Below, piece after piece: positions 1-12,900 of a stretch of DNA of 64,000 nt. How positions within the stretch are numbered: the stretch's first letter is position 1; each line of letters begins with the position of its first letter. The notes under the pieces were generated by a model, which had not been told where the DNA came from, ran no database searches, and worked only from the letters and a program-made list of their open reading frames with translations. Source of the stretch: Microplitis mediator (lineage: Eukaryota; Arthropoda; Insecta; Hymenoptera; Braconidae); the NCBI RefSeq assembly GCF_029852145.1, contig NC_079971.1:19804667-19868666 (forward strand), read 5' to 3'. Both the position numbers and the translations under genes were made by a program.

Positions 1-250
1 TCACTAATTTTTTTGACTATTTTTGAACAAATCAAAAAGTGAAAAAAAAACTGACCTTCCAAAAAGTTTTAATAAAAGTAAAAAAATGTTCATAAATATT
101 TTCAAATCATTTTTATTTTTTTTTTTTTTTTGCTTCTTACCTGAATAATCCTGGTAAGAGTCGAGAATGTTCGTAATTCCTAATTAATTCCTTTTTTTTT
201 GTTCTTCAAAACCAAAAAATTGTCAAATCAAATTATTTTTACTCAAAAAA
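1..250. repeat. Dispersed repeat, copy 1 (cut by window edge)
   Basis: This stretch matches 7441-7550 plus 8073-8215 almost colinearly. Shared segments include 'gactatttttgaa', 'cctgaataatcctggtaaga' and 'ccaaaaaattgtcaaat'. It is a dispersed repeat of unknown class. The second copy is split by a later insertion, so this copy shows the uninterrupted form. The 5' end lies outside the window. Confidence 0.6.
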
Positions 251-663
251 TAAAAAATAAAAAAATGAAAAACGTCGCTCAAAGAAAAATTTCGGAATTA
301 TTTGTAAATTTTCTAACAATTCGAGAATTTACGAAGAATTCTTAAGTTCGAACTATTCGCACACCCCAATTATTTAATTTTTCGCCGGGAATATATTTAT
401 ATACTTTGTTATTAATTTAATAATTTATTACTTGCAATATTTTTTTTTTAAATTAAAAAATTATCACAAAGTTTTTATACCAGAAATATTTACTATGAGT
501 TGTCTCAGATTTATTGTCAGAGTCAGCATAACTCTGAAATGATGTCATCATAATTTTTTTTATTTGTTTATTAGTGACTTATAAAATTAGAAACTCCGGT
601 ATTTTATTCCAAGTTTCAGAAAATTATTTTCCCAATACACTGTTAGAAAATTTTTTTTTAAAG
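251..663. other. AT-rich stretch, nothing recognised
   Basis: No reading frame, RNA or clear repeat was recognised. The stretch consists of poly-A/T runs and unique AT-rich sequence leading into the palindrome that starts at 664. It could be intron sequence of the gene whose last exon may lie at 1945-2036. Confidence 0.4.
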
Positions 664-1826
664 GGCCGAATTAATGTGGGAATTCTGCCCCCATGGCTTT
701 TTTGACTCATACTTAGGGGGTCGATTTGGTGTCGAATGAAAATAATTCGCCTCAATTTTTAGCTCTTTAACTCAAACGGTATTCGAGAATTATTTTTATT
801 TTTATAGTAAAATTCGGAATTAATCAACGATGATTTTTTTTCAAATTCTTACGAGTCCAAAACATGAAAAAATCATATGATCATGAATCTCAAACAGAAA
901 GCCGATTTTTAATGGAGAAAAGAAAATTATAATCTTTTTTTTTTAGTCCTTGTGAAATATGTCACTCACCAAAATTTGTCAGAAAATGTCTTTTATACTC
1001 CTCTATACTCAGGAATTTTTTTTAATTTTTTGAAGTGGTGGAACAATTAAAAAAAAAATTAAAAACTCATTTTTTTCTTAAAATCTGGCGTTTTAGCAAA
1101 CTTATATTTTATTTTTAGTACAAATGAATACGTAAAATTTTTTTTTTATTATCAATTTTTTTCTTGTATCAAAATTCAAAATATTTCCCAATAGTATGAA
1201 AAAATAAGTATTACCTTTAAGTGTCTTTTGATTCATTAATAACCCTTCTAATTACCTTAGGCTACTGATTCTTTATGTTTATCTTTTGCAAAGATATATT
1301 TTTGATAAAAAAAAATTTTATACGTATTTATTTGTACTAAAAAAAAAAAATATAAGTTTGTTAAAACGCAAGATTTTAAGAAAAAAATGAGTTTTTAATT
1401 TTTTTTTAATTGTTCCACCACTTCAAAAAATTAAAAAAAATTCCTGAGTATAGAGGAGTATGAAAGACATTTTCTGACAAATTTTGGTGAGTGACATATT
1501 TCACAAAAGCTAAAAAAAAAAGATTATAATTTTCTTTTTTCCGTTAAAAATCGGCTTTCCATTTGAGAATCACGATCATATGATTTTTTCATGTTTTGGA
1601 CTCGTAAGAATTAGGAAAAAAATCATCATTGACTAATTCCGAATTTTAATATAAAAATAAAAATAATTTCGAAAAAACAGTTTTTTTTTTAAATTCTCGA
1701 ATACCGTTTGAGTTAAAGAACTAAAAATTGAGGTGAATTATTTTCATTCGACACCAAATCGACCCCCTAAATATGAGTCAAAAAAGCCATGGGGGCAGAA
1801 TTCCCATATTGATCCGGCTATGGCCT
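664..1826. repeat. Long palindromic (foldback) element, 1.16 kb
   Basis: The left arm (about 664-1135) is the reverse complement of the right arm (about 1315-1826), with a spacer of about 180 bp. Matching blocks include 'gaattctgcccccatggc' near 679 with its complement near 1786, and 'ctcctctatactcagg' near 997 with its complement near 1445. No open frame spans it. This is the structure of a foldback-type or large MITE-type DNA element. If 1945-2036 is an exon, the element sits in the preceding intron. Confidence 0.8.
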
Positions 1827-1944
1827 TTTTGTCAATTCAGTTGCGTTTTGCATCAAAACCAGATATATGACAGCAAACAAATAGTATAAGAATTTATAAA
1901 AAAATTCATATATATATTTTATAATGTATTTTTATTTTTTTTAG

Positions 1945-2036
1945 GCCATTACATGGATCAAAGGAGACTGAAGCAAGGATTATACCGACATCCTTGGGAC
2001 GATATCTCTTACGTCTTGCCAGAACAGTACAATTAA
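1945..2036 (+). CDS. Candidate 3'-terminal coding exon of a gene entering from the left
   Basis: A pyrimidine-rich tract ending in AG at 1943-1944 is a good splice acceptor. After two bases finishing a split codon, the frame reads about 29 residues ending [12 protein letters not shown] and stops at TAA 2034-2036. The downstream kilobase looks like a 3' UTR. The protein family was not recognised, and upstream exons would lie before base 1. A second frame (starting one base into the exon) is also open, running to about 2073 and ending in a Lys/Glu-rich tail, so the frame choice is not certain. I prefer the first because its composition (aromatic and acidic residues, few Lys/Asn runs) is less like random AT-rich translation. 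Confidence 0.42.
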
Positions 2037-3140
2037 AAATTGACGAAAGTAAAAAAAAAGAAGAAAAAATTTAGGAAACATAATTTTTTTTTTTTTTTTC
2101 GTAAAAAACTCACTTTCATTTCATCCGTCATAAAATAGTTATTAAAAACAGGTGTACAATTTCACATTTCTTTATTCATTCTTACGATTAATTCGTACTA
2201 TTTTTTTTTATTAATTAATAATTATAAATATATAAGTTCAATACTTTTTTTTTGTTTGTTTAATTGCACTTGTTATGCAGATAGAAAGCACGAAAAAATT
2301 TAAAGAATAATATAATTTATATTGTTTTAAAAAAATAAAAATTTAAGAGCTGTCGTGACGCAAATTTAGTCAGCACATTTTAGATGAATTGGATCGATCT
2401 AAAGTAAAAATAAACAAATAATAATAATAATAACAGTTGTATTATTATTAAATTTTCTGATCGTCATGCACGCTCTTGTTCGTCCGACGCTGCTCAATTT
2501 AATAATAATTAAAAATCATGATAAAAACTAATTAAGTAACGAAGAAAAGAGAACAATTAAGCTTACATATAAATAACTAACGAAATAATTTATAACTTTT
2601 TTATTTTTTTTCGATGCTTAACATTCCTTTTATTGCATTTTAATATTTAGATATTTTTAAACATGTGAAATATTATATTGTGTTTATTTTTGTTTATAAG
2701 TTTAAAGAAAACAACTAAATATTTAGTGATGATCTTGTGATCAACAGCACAAACTGGCACTAAATAAATAAATAAAACAATCGCACGTAAATTGTTAATC
2801 AGTAACGAAAGTAAAGATTTTAAAAACGAATAAATAAATGAATTAATTAATAAATTAATAAATAGTAATTACATGAAGATGAAGAGAACATTAATTGCAC
2901 AATACAATAAATTGTATTACGCTAAGAGTAATCAATTGTAAAAAAGGAGTGACTAATTAATACATCAAAATAAATTATATCAAATGTACTTTGTATTTTA
3001 TTTAAAAAAAATTACTTTACTTTTAAAATAATTAAGAGCGACTTATTATTTATATTTTTTTATTTCATATTATTTTAAATGGAATATTGTTTGAATGATA
3101 CCAGCATCGAAACTTGAAGTTTCAGTGTCTCTACAGCCAG
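2037..3140 (+). other. Probable 3' UTR and intergenic DNA after the left-edge exon
   Basis: AT-rich and without coding potential. Several AATAAA-like signals occur (for example near 2762-2780 and 2829-2865), in keeping with polyadenylation of a plus-strand transcript. The block 2340-2520 is less A/T-monotonous than its surroundings. No RNA gene was recognised. Confidence 0.4.
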
Positions 3141-3287
3141 TCGAAAGAAGCGAATTTCAAGCCGGTGCTGCAAAGGACTACTAGCGAATTCGTAATTCAA
3201 AAATACTTTCATACATGGAAAAAAGAGCAGTTGAAAAATTACAGTTTCTACAGTAAAAATAGGCCTTCCAGTCAAAAATCTTTAAAC

Positions 3288-3450
3288 ATTAAGGGTGGGG
3301 AGTACTAACCGAATTTTTGAATTTTACTTTTCTAATTATGTTTTGAATAATTACGTCACTTGAATGGTGAAAACCTTCCGAAAAAGTTTGTCTTACACAT
3401 TTCTTCAGAAGCTATAAAAATTTCTATAATAACAATTTATCAATAAATTA
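3288..3450. repeat. Inverted-end MITE copy, truncated
   Basis: The sequence 'gtactaaccgaatttttgaa' and the following 150 bases correspond to the element at 59207-59416, which has both ends. Here the right end is missing, and the break falls where the palindrome 3453-3816 begins. This suggests interruption by a later insertion. Confidence 0.55.
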
Positions 3451-3452
3451 AA

Positions 3453-3816
3453 AGGGAAGTCTACGGTTTCCGTGGCGCCACCAAATGATCGCGAATTGTA
3501 GTAGAACTCGACGAAATAAGACTTTTTTTCAAATGGCTATAACTTCTTCAAAAATGGACTAATTCAAACGTTTTTTTTTTTCAAAATTTTCATCTTCAAA
3601 TGCACTTTTCGGAAAAAAATACAAAAAAATTGAAGATATTAAAATCAATGAAATATTTCATCTTTTTGAAAAAATCGCATTTTTCTCGAAATCCATTTTT
3701 CTCAAAAACTGAGCAAGATATCGAAAAATTTTATTCTTTAAGAAAGTCTTATTTCGTCGAGTTCTACAAGAATTTACGGTCATTTAGCGGCGCCACAGAA
3801 GCCGTAGAATCCCCAT
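3453..3816. repeat. Palindromic element with 'ctacggtttc' ends
   Basis: The left arm near 3459-3540 ('ctacggtttccgtggcgcca', then 'agaactcgacgaaataagac') is the reverse complement of 3730-3812. Tract symmetry continues inward. A shorter outer inverted pair lies at 3217-3240 and 3969-3995 ('gagcagttgaaaaatta' and its complement), so this palindrome appears nested in another inverted-repeat element. The short reading frames here are by-products. Confidence 0.65.
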
Positions 3817-4044
3817 TTGTTATAGTAATAAAATTAAAACAATTTTAAGCAGCAAATTTCACAGTTTAAATCGAGAATATCGAGTTTGAAACTAATATTT
3901 GTTATTTCTGGATAAAAAATGTAATTTTTACAGTTTCAGACTCGGAGCGCTTTACTACTATACGAAACTAATTTTTCAACTGCTCTTTTTTCCGTGTACA
4001 GCTAGCAGAAACATGCGTGTTTCTTCCCTTGGGAAGACACAATT

Positions 4045-4500
4045 CCCTAGCGGATCCGAATTACGGTAAATACAGTGATTTACCGTAATTTGCCGTAATT
4101 TACAGCGTCTAGCAGAATTACCGTAAATTACGGCAATTTGCCGTAAATTACGGTAATCTACGGCAAATTACGGTAAATTGCCGTAATTTACGGCGAAATG
4201 CTGCAAATTTACGGCAAATTTGCGGTGAAGCTGCGGTAAATTTGCGGCAATGTTGCGGTGAAAGTACGGTAGTTTACGGTAAAAATGCCGCATTTTCGCC
4301 GTAAAGTTGTGGTAACAGTGCAGTACTTTACCGTAGAAGTTTTGTTAAATTGCGGTATTTCACCATATAATTGCGGTAAACTTGCTGTATTTTACTGTAA
4401 TGTGAAGCTTTTCACTGGAATGTCTGTTGATAATCGAATATTTGACTGTAAACAACTGTCTTTACTTGACATTTCGGTACCGTGTCTTTAAGATATGGTA
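4045..4500. repeat. acggtaa-rich element, left end and body
   Basis: Begins 'ccctagcggatccgaatt' and continues as a dense, degenerate run of ACGGTAA/TTACCGT words to about 4400. The start matches the end sequence of the element at 4819-5042 and of 58322-58660. No matching right end was found before 4800, so the copy is incomplete or is one half of a composite running to 5042. Confidence 0.6.
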
Positions 4501-4818
4501 TTGTGTAGTGCTGGATATTATTCAAATCGTAAAGAAATCTGTTCTCATCAGTGTTGACCGAACTTTCAAATTGTAGATCTACATTGATATCATTACAAGT
4601 ATTCAGATAACTTAGATTTTCTTACATTGAAGGTATAGATTAGAATCTATACAATTTAATAATTTTTTAATTTTTCGATCTATTTTGATTTTTTCTAATA
4701 AATGTAAAAAATTAATAATTTGATCTACATTCATCAATATAGAATGCCGTATTTTTATTCCAGTATATTTACGCTATTTTTCCCGTAGTATGATCTTATT
4801 TTGCGGTGTTAGATGTTA
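4501..4818. other. AT-rich spacer, nothing recognised
   Basis: Unique-looking AT-rich DNA between two related acggtaa elements. It could be the interior of a composite element spanning 4045-5042. Confidence 0.3.
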
Positions 4819-5042
4819 CCCTAGCAGATCCGAATTACGGTAAATTACCGCAACTAACCGTAATTTCGCCAAAAATCTACGGTGATTTACCGTAAATTAC
4901 CGCAACGTACGGTAATTTGCCACAATTTACGGTAAATTGCGGTAAATCCCGGTAATATAGGTAAATTACCGTAGATTTTCGGCGAAATTACGGTAACTTA
5001 CGGTAAATTGCTGTAATTTACCGTAATTCGGATCTGCTAGGG
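4819..5042. mobile_element. Complete 224-bp MITE with CCCTAGCAGATCCGAATTAC termini
   Basis: The two ends are perfect inverted copies for at least 25 bases, starting CCCTAGCAGATCC on the left and ending GGATCTGCTAGGG on the right. The interior is made of ACGGTAA/TTACCGT words, so nearly the whole element can fold. No convincing target duplication was seen. Relatives lie at 4045-4500 and 58322-58660. Confidence 0.8.
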
Positions 5043-5365
5043 TTGTTTCTACCCGGTGTCAGTTATATTTAATGTTCATTTGCAGCCTTATCACTCTCAT
5101 TTGTTTACTTGTTACTTCGGTTTACTCATTTCATTTTTAAGTGATTTAAGTTTTAATTAACCAAATAAAATTAATAAAATATTAGTGAAAATAATATTTT
5201 TGTCTTATTTAATATTTAATTAGTGACTGTAAATCACAAATTTCTCATTCTCTAACAGTTCTCCTTATCATCGGCTTGAAATTAACTTGTTTCTTACTGG
5301 CTGCTGACACTGAATCTTGAAGTTCCGATGCAAGTAATCATGAAAAATATGGTGTGTAACTCAGC

Positions 5366-5621
5366 CCCTGATAGCCAGAGTTTCTCGTCCAAAAGTTGGT
5401 ATTTATTAGTTTGCTATCAACTTGACAACAAGCTGTCGACAACTTTGCAACTTTTGGCTATAAGTTACCGCCAACTTTCTGAGAAATTTGACGCCAGTAT
5501 GGAGCCGCAACTGGAATGCAGGTTTCTGAGAACTTTCTCAGAAAGTGACCGTCAACTTATTGAATTTCTAACTTTTGTCACCAACTTTCTCAGAAAGTGT
5601 CTATTAACTTGGCTAACAGGG
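5366..5621. mobile_element. MITE-like repeat built on AACTTTCTGAGAAAGTT
   Basis: Ends are inverted: CCCTGATAGCCA on the left and TGGCTAACAGGG on the right. The interior repeats the short palindrome AACTTTCTCAGAAAGT with 'ccaactt' and 'gtcaactt' variants. A related copy starts near 63579. A 136-residue open frame over this element (5328-5738) is judged a by-product of the repeat. Confidence 0.65.
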
Positions 5622-5761
5622 AGGATAAAACAGTTTGAAATCGTCATGTTTCATCCCTTGTCACACAATATACTATTTATAGACACATTAAGTTTTCTTT
5701 TGTCGGTTGGAAAATATATATTACTATCAACATTATGATCATTGTTTATTTTCAAGTTTTT

Positions 5762-6028
5762 TAACTTCCCGCTAAGAAAATTTAAAATTTTCAAAAAAAG
5801 TCGCAATCGATTGATTTTTTAACACAAAAAAATGTTACTTTATTCGACAGTAACACTTTTTATATGTTACTGTCAAATCAACACACAAAATATATTCAAA
5901 ATAATGTCGACCATCACAAAAGAATTTTTAAGAATTCCAGTTTTACACACGATATGTGTTGATTTTGACGGATCCTTTTTTACTGTGCGAATGTTTCGAA
6001 AATGTTCGATTTTCTTAGCGGGAAGTTA
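5762..6028. mobile_element. 267-bp MITE with TAACTTCCCGCTAAGAAAAT ends
   Basis: The left end TTAACTTCCCGCTAAGAAAA is inverted at the right end (TTTTCTTAGCGGGAAGTTA). A related end occurs at about 37978-37998. The interior is AT-rich without a transposase. Overlapping short frames are treated as by-products. Confidence 0.7.
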
Positions 6029-6857
6029 CAAGTTTTTTGATTGGTCATTTCATGAAATGACCCATGGGATCATTCCCAATCTATTTTAACAAAAGTTGAT
6101 AAAGAAATTTTGTTTGCTGCATTTTTATCGACAATTCAATTCTACGTGTCTGACATTTCTTTGCTGATTTGCTCCATTCTCTCTCTTCTCTATGCTCCCA
6201 CATATTCTTAGTTGTAATTTTATTTATTGCAAATGGAGAGTATATATATGTGTAAAGTAATGACACTATTGCAGTGATTATTCACCGATCAAAGTGCTTT
6301 CTCATAATCACTGTCAGCCAATCTGACATATTACCAAAAAATTAATTATAAAAATATAAACAAAATAAAAAATATCTAAAATATATTTGTCAGTGTAAAC
6401 AAATAACATAAAATTGAAGTATGATTAATTAGTAATATGTCTATAAGTAAGTATTTATTTATAAATAAATATCTAAAAAAAAAAAAAAGTCAACATACAT
6501 TTTACTTGTAATAACATTTAATATTTCACGTCATTCTTTATCAATAACTTTGACGTTTCACGTGAAATACGACTCAGTTTTTTATGTTATAGATAATGCA
6601 GAACAATGGAAATGTATTTAAATATTTCATACTTTTTTTTTTTTATTATGAAATACGAATTTTATTTTATAAATAAATTTTGAAATTTTTTAAATTAATT
6701 TTATAACAAAGAATTTATTTGACTTTTTTTTAAAATTTTTTTATGTATATAAAAAAAAATTTTTCGATCGTAAAGCACACTCTGATGCTTCGCATCATGA
6801 GTCGTGAAATTTATATACCATATTGTTGATATTAATTATATTATTTATTATTTCCAG
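6029..6857 (+). promoter_or_regulatory. Upstream region and probable 5' UTR intron of SLC35F6
   Basis: A splice acceptor (tttccag, AG at 6856-6857) lies 46 bases before the start codon, so the 5' UTR is probably spliced and the promoter lies upstream in this stretch. An imperfect palindrome 'tttcacgtgaaa' near 6553 contains the E-box core CACGTG. No TATA box can be singled out in DNA this AT-rich. Confidence 0.35.
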
Positions 6858-6903
6858 TCTAAAATAGAATCCTGTAAAAAAAATAACATAAAAAAATAAG
6901 AAA

Positions 6904-9900
6904 ATGGCGTGGACGAATTACCAAAAATTTTTAGCTCTTCTTATGGTCGTGACAGGATCATTTAATACTTTGTCTGTCAAGTAAGTTTTGTTTTTGATAA
7001 ATTATCACTGAGTGTAAAAAAAATTAGTTCAAAAAATTTTCCTAAAAGTGAACTTAAAAATTGAGGGAATTCTGAACTTTAAGTTGAACATTTTTGTAAC
7101 TTTGAAATAATTAGAATTCACTGAGAGAAAAAAGTGTATTTTTCCAAGTAAAATTTCTTGATTTAAGAATCATTTTGCTTAAATAATGCCAAGTAAATAT
7201 TTTCTTAATTTTAGTGAAAATGCATTTTCTGTAGAAATTTATGAGTAGATTCAAACAGTTTTTATAAAGAAAATTTTTTCTTATTTTTAGTATTATGAGT
7301 TAAGTAAACATGGTTACTTGAATTTTATTTTTATTTCTCTCAGAGAAGTGTGAAAAATTTTAAACTAGTGTCGATTTTTGAAATTTTTTTGAAATTTTTT
7401 AAGCAAAATTGACAGTTTTGTGAGTTTATTAAAAGCTCCAATCACTCATTTTTTAGACTATTTTTGAATGCCAAAAAATGAAAAAATAACTGACCTGCCC
7501 AAAACAATGTAATAAAAATAAAAAAAAAATTGATAAGTATTTTTTCAAGTCTCCGGGTCTAAAAAATAACTTGATTTTGGCGTAATTTAAAAAATTGGAA
7601 GTAAAGCAAGTGTAGAATGACAAAAGCAAGTCAAGTTTTTTTTTTAATAACGCAAAATCGCATATTAAGATATGAAAATACACTTGCTTTTGATTAAGCT
7701 GTCTTACTAAGTACCGATTTACGCCAACTAAGTCTAATTAAAGTCACGTTGTCTTGGATCTGACTTGAACGACTTAAATTTAAGTCAAATTCAAGTCGAG
7801 TTTGACTTATTTTACTTAAAAATTTAAGTTAACTAAGTAAAATTAAAGTCACTTTAACTTGAATAACTTAAATTTGAGTCAAATAAGTCAGATCCAAGTC
7901 AATGTGACTTAAATGTGACTTGAATTCTTCAGTTAAAAAAGTCATATTGAAGTTAAAAAAATCAGGTGTAGCTAAAATTAAATCAAATAAGTCAAATGCA
8001 AATTTTAAAAAATTATAGCAGTCGAAATTAAGTTAAAAGCAAGTCAAAATCAAGTTATTTTTTTGACCTGGGTCATTTTTATTTTTTTTCGCCTCACACC
8101 TGAATAATTCTGGTAAGAGTCGTAAATGTTCATAATTCCTAACTAATTTCTTTTTTTTCATGTCCTTCAAACCCAAAAAATTGTCAAATAAAATTATTTT
8201 TACTCAAAAACCTTCACCAGTAAAAAATAGTCTTCTTTCTAATTTTTTAAAAGTTCCAAAAATGTTCAATTTAAAGTTTAGAATTATTTCAATTCCGGAA
8301 GTTCACTATCATCAAAGTTTTTGTAATTAATTTTTTTTACACAGGATTTTATAATAAAAGAATATGACCTTGAAGTTAGTAGACAATTAACAATTTTCGG
8401 ATTTTCTTTTTATTAACAAATAAATTACCAAAAAAAAAAAAATCTAAAAATATGCACATGCAGAAAATTAAAAAAACTATAGGTGCATTTTTTCACAATA
8501 TATATTTTTTTGTAATTTACCGATTTGAAAAAAATCCAAAAATTACTAGACGTCAGCTTACTTCAGTAATGAGTGTAAATGTTGGAGACATTCGACAATT
8601 ATTATAATTTTGAAATAAATGAAGAAAATGTTAATCGAATAAAAATCCAAAAATTCACATTTGTAGAATTTCAAAATCCGCACATGCATTTTTTCTTAAT
8701 TTTAATTGCATAGTTCGTTAATTTATAATTCAAAATTTTCTCATATCTGCTACATTTACACTCATACTTCAGATGATAGTTAAGTTAGCAGACATTTAAA
8801 ATTAAAAAAATTTTTTTCAACAGATAAATAATGAAAAAAAAAATTTTTCTAAAGAATGCACATGTCGGAAATTTCATAAACTACACGTGTAATTTTTTAA
8901 TATTCATTTTTTTGTTAAAAAAAATCAAAAAATTTTTAAATGTCTGCAAACTTTATTGTCATATACTTCAGTATTATAAAAGTTACACTAAAAAAGTAAA
9001 AAAAACTGTATTTTTGTAGATACTCAGACAGATTAATTGTACCTGGTGAAGATGGACAGCCTAGACATTTCAATCATCCATTTATACAGTCAAGTTTTAT
9101 GTTTTTAGGTGAAATGTCATGTTTATTGATTTTTAAACTCATATATGTTTATTATAATCGTCGCAATGTAAGTTACTTTTATTAATTTTTATTTATTATT
9201 TTATTATTCTAGTCACGTTTAAATATTTTAATACAACTTACGATTAATGTAATGTGAGAGCATAATTTTATAGTTTTATCTATAAGAATTTATAAATGAC
9301 TAAACAAAAGTGATTACTTTATCTTTAATTATCAACTAAACGATGTATCGAATTTACATTTATTTTATATTTTTACATGGAGTAGGAGCTTTTTAATACA
9401 AACGAGCGCGCGATATTTTTATTTACTCCACTTATTTAATATTTACAAAAAAATTTTTATTAAATATTTTGATGACACACAAATTGATTCAAAAATTTTT
9501 TAAATTCAAATTTTTATTTTTTTTTTTAAGCTGAGAGAAAAAATAATTTTATTAAAAAAATAAAAATAATAAATTCTTGATCCAAAAAATTAGTTTATTG
9601 AAACTTTTCAATATTTTGTAGTAATTCTTTGTAAAAAAAATTTTACTCGCTATGAAATAAAATATTTCTGAAAAAAATTAACAAATACCATAAAAATTTC
9701 ATGGTACTGAAGTTAGCCGACGTTTAATAATTTTTGGATTTTGTAAAAAACGATCAATTAAAAGAAAAAAAATATTTCAAAAAATTGCACTTATAGTCTG
9801 TCAAATTTTCTGCATGTGCATATTTTTAGTTTTTTTTTTTTATTCAAATTTAAATGTTGGAAAAAAATCTAAAAATTTTTAATTGTCTACTGACTTCAGA

Positions 9901-12900
9901 ATCATAAAATTTCAAGTGTCTCACAAAAGACTTTTTTATCATTCATGCGATATAAGTGCTATCTTAGCGCACGCTCTTTTATTCGCCAAATAACTGTTTG
10001 CCCATTCAACTGTTTCCACGACATTTGAATCAGCAAAAAGCTACTTGGGGAACAAAACAGCGAGCCCTAACATAGTACTCATATGGCATTAATAATAAAA
10101 AAAAGTATGTTCAATTTGTGCGGTGTTGCCGATCACCCACACGAGCAAATGAGCGCACTAGTTGTACAATATACTATTTAAGTATTTAAATATTTTATTA
10201 GTTTTGATAGAATTTTTCAACTTTTTTTTCAAAATTTTTTTTTTGTTATGTCAGCTTTAAAAAAAAATTTATTTCAAAAATGTTTGTAATTTCTTTAGCT
10301 AAGAGAAAAATTTCATTGAAAATTTCCAATGAATTAATTTCAGAGATCAAGAATAAATTTTTTTTATAAGAGAAATTTTTTGTGTATTTTGTTTTTATGA
10401 ATAATTAATTATTTAAAATTACTGTAATGAGTTTATTATAAATTAAAATTTTTCAATGAATTAATGATTGACATAAATTTTTAAATTCTGACACTGATAA
10501 AAAGAAAATCGCATGAAAAAAAATTCTCTGGCTCTAAATTAAATTATTAAAAAAAAATCGGTACAATTAAGTTCTAATTAAAAATTTTCTTCAATGCAAA
10601 TTACTAATTAATTATTCATTAAACATAAATATAGAATATTAGCGACAAAATATGATACTAAAGTTAGCCAACATCTGATAAATTTGGATTTTTTTCAAAT
10701 CGGTAAATTACAAAAAAAAAAAAACGTTGTAAAAAAATGCACTCATATTCTTTTAAATTTCCTGCATGTGTTAAATTTAATTTAGTTTAATTGATTTGTT
10801 AAAAAAAAATCCAAAAATTTTCAACTGTCCCCTAACGTATGATATTGAAATTAGCCGACGTCTAATAATTTTTGGATTTTTAAAAAAACAATAAATTATT
10901 AAAAAAAAATATTTTAAAAAATTGCACTTGTAGTCTTATAAATTTTCTATATGTGCATATTTTTAGTTTTTTTTTTTTTTTTTTTTTTTCAAATTTAATT
11001 GTTCAAAATCAAAAAATTTTTAATTGTCTGCCAACTTCAGGATCGTCCCCAACGTCCGGAACATGAAAAAATTTTATGATATTGAAGTTAACCGACGTCT
11101 AATAATTTTTGGATTTTCTTTTAGACGGTAAATTTGAAGAAAAAAAAAATTTGGAAAAATTGCACCTTTAGTTTTTAAAATTTTCTACATGCGCATATTT
11201 TTAGTTTTCATTTTTTTGTAATTGATTTGTTGAAAAAAAAATCTGAAAATTTTGAATTGTCTGCTAACTTCAAGATCATAAAAATTTTCTATATCTTCAA
11301 TAAAAATAATTACAAAATCACCTGATATTTAAATATAAAATTATTTTTTTACATAAAATAATTAAATAGGATGGATCAGTGGACAACAATCGTCTGACAA
11401 AAGGATCAAGAAATTTTAATCCGTTAATATTTGTAATTCCCGCTTTATGCGACATGATTGCAACATCAATAATGTACGTTGGATTAAATCTGACATACGC
11501 AAGTAGTTTTCAAATGCTCCGTGGGTCAGTTATTGTTTTTACTGGTATTTTATCAATGGGATTTTTGGACCGTAAACTCGGATCACGAGAATGGTCAGGA
11601 ATTGGTATGGTGATATTTGGTTTAACTCTGGTGGGTGTAAGCGATTTAATAGTAACTGAACAAACGATGGATAGAAATTCAATTATCACTGGTGATTTAT
11701 TGATTATTTCTGCTCAAGTAAGTTATTAATAAATAATTTCCATCAAGGATATGATGAAAAAAATTTAATTATTTACTTTTAAATTATTTATAGGTAATAA
11801 CAGCTGTACAAATGGTAGTGGAAGAGAAATTTTTATCTGGATTAGACATTCCACCGCTTCAAGCTGTTGGTTGGGAAGGAGTTTTCGGTTTTATAGGAAT
11901 ATTTTTAACTATTATTCCGTTTAATTATATTAAAGCTGATCCTCCATTTGCTGATAATTCTCAGGGTACACTCGAGGCACCTATCGATGCATTTATTCAA
12001 ATTGGAAACAGCGGCAGACTCTTTATGTCCATCATTGGTAAAAATTTATTTATTATTAATAAGAGTATACAATTTAACACTTCAATACTTCCGTGATTTT
12101 TAGTGTCTCGCTCACGCGACAGCGACATCCTATAATTTGAATAGTGTCCTGTGAGCAAAATCCTCATAACGGGAGTGCTGACAGGTTAACTAGTTGACTA
12201 ACAAGTTAACCAGGTTCAATAGTTAATTTCATTATTTATCAATCAACTACCTACGGTCAATTAAAATCTTATTCTTTTCTGTTAAACGGAACTAAGATAC
12301 AAGAACTAGTATCCGATTAGGGAACTAGTATTCGAACAAATACCAGAGTGGTCGGGTGCTAGTTCTTTGATCGGGTACTGGGTCTCTTGCTTTACTTACC
12401 ACCAGAAAATGCAAGCGAATGATATTTCGTTATTCAAATAGAAATATCACTGAAGTTTCATAATTAATTTGAAAACTAAAATATTTTTCTACTACAAAAT
12501 TGTTCTTATTTTATGTGGCAGTACAATAAATTATATTTAAATGGTTTTATCAACTTAAGGAGATTCTCAGACATTGCCCCCCCCCCCACTTTTTGAAAAT
12601 ATGCAATAACTTTATACTGTCTCAACTGTATTAAAATTTCATTAACGATTAAAAAAAAAAATTAAAACTTCAACTGAAAAAAGGAAAACGTCGTTGCTAT
12701 TTCGTCGAGACTCAAAATTTTTAAAAAGTTACCTACAGTTCTTATGAATTAAACAAAATTTGTTTAATAAATTTTAGGCTAAAAAATTATAAAATTGACA
12801 AAGATTTTACTGAAATTTATTTTCCAAATTTCGTTCAACTCCCAATTAATATCGACTGTAATTTTATTTCTTTTAAATTTATATCTCAGCAAAATTGTCA

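Noticed and set aside
3600..3848. 82-residue plus-strand frame.
   Set aside because: It lies on the right arm of a palindrome and is Lys/Phe-rich as expected from A/T-rich DNA; no homology recognised.
5328..5738. A 136-residue plus-strand frame.
   Set aside because: It coincides with an inverted-end repeat that recurs at 63579-64000 and has no domain; chance frame in repeat DNA.
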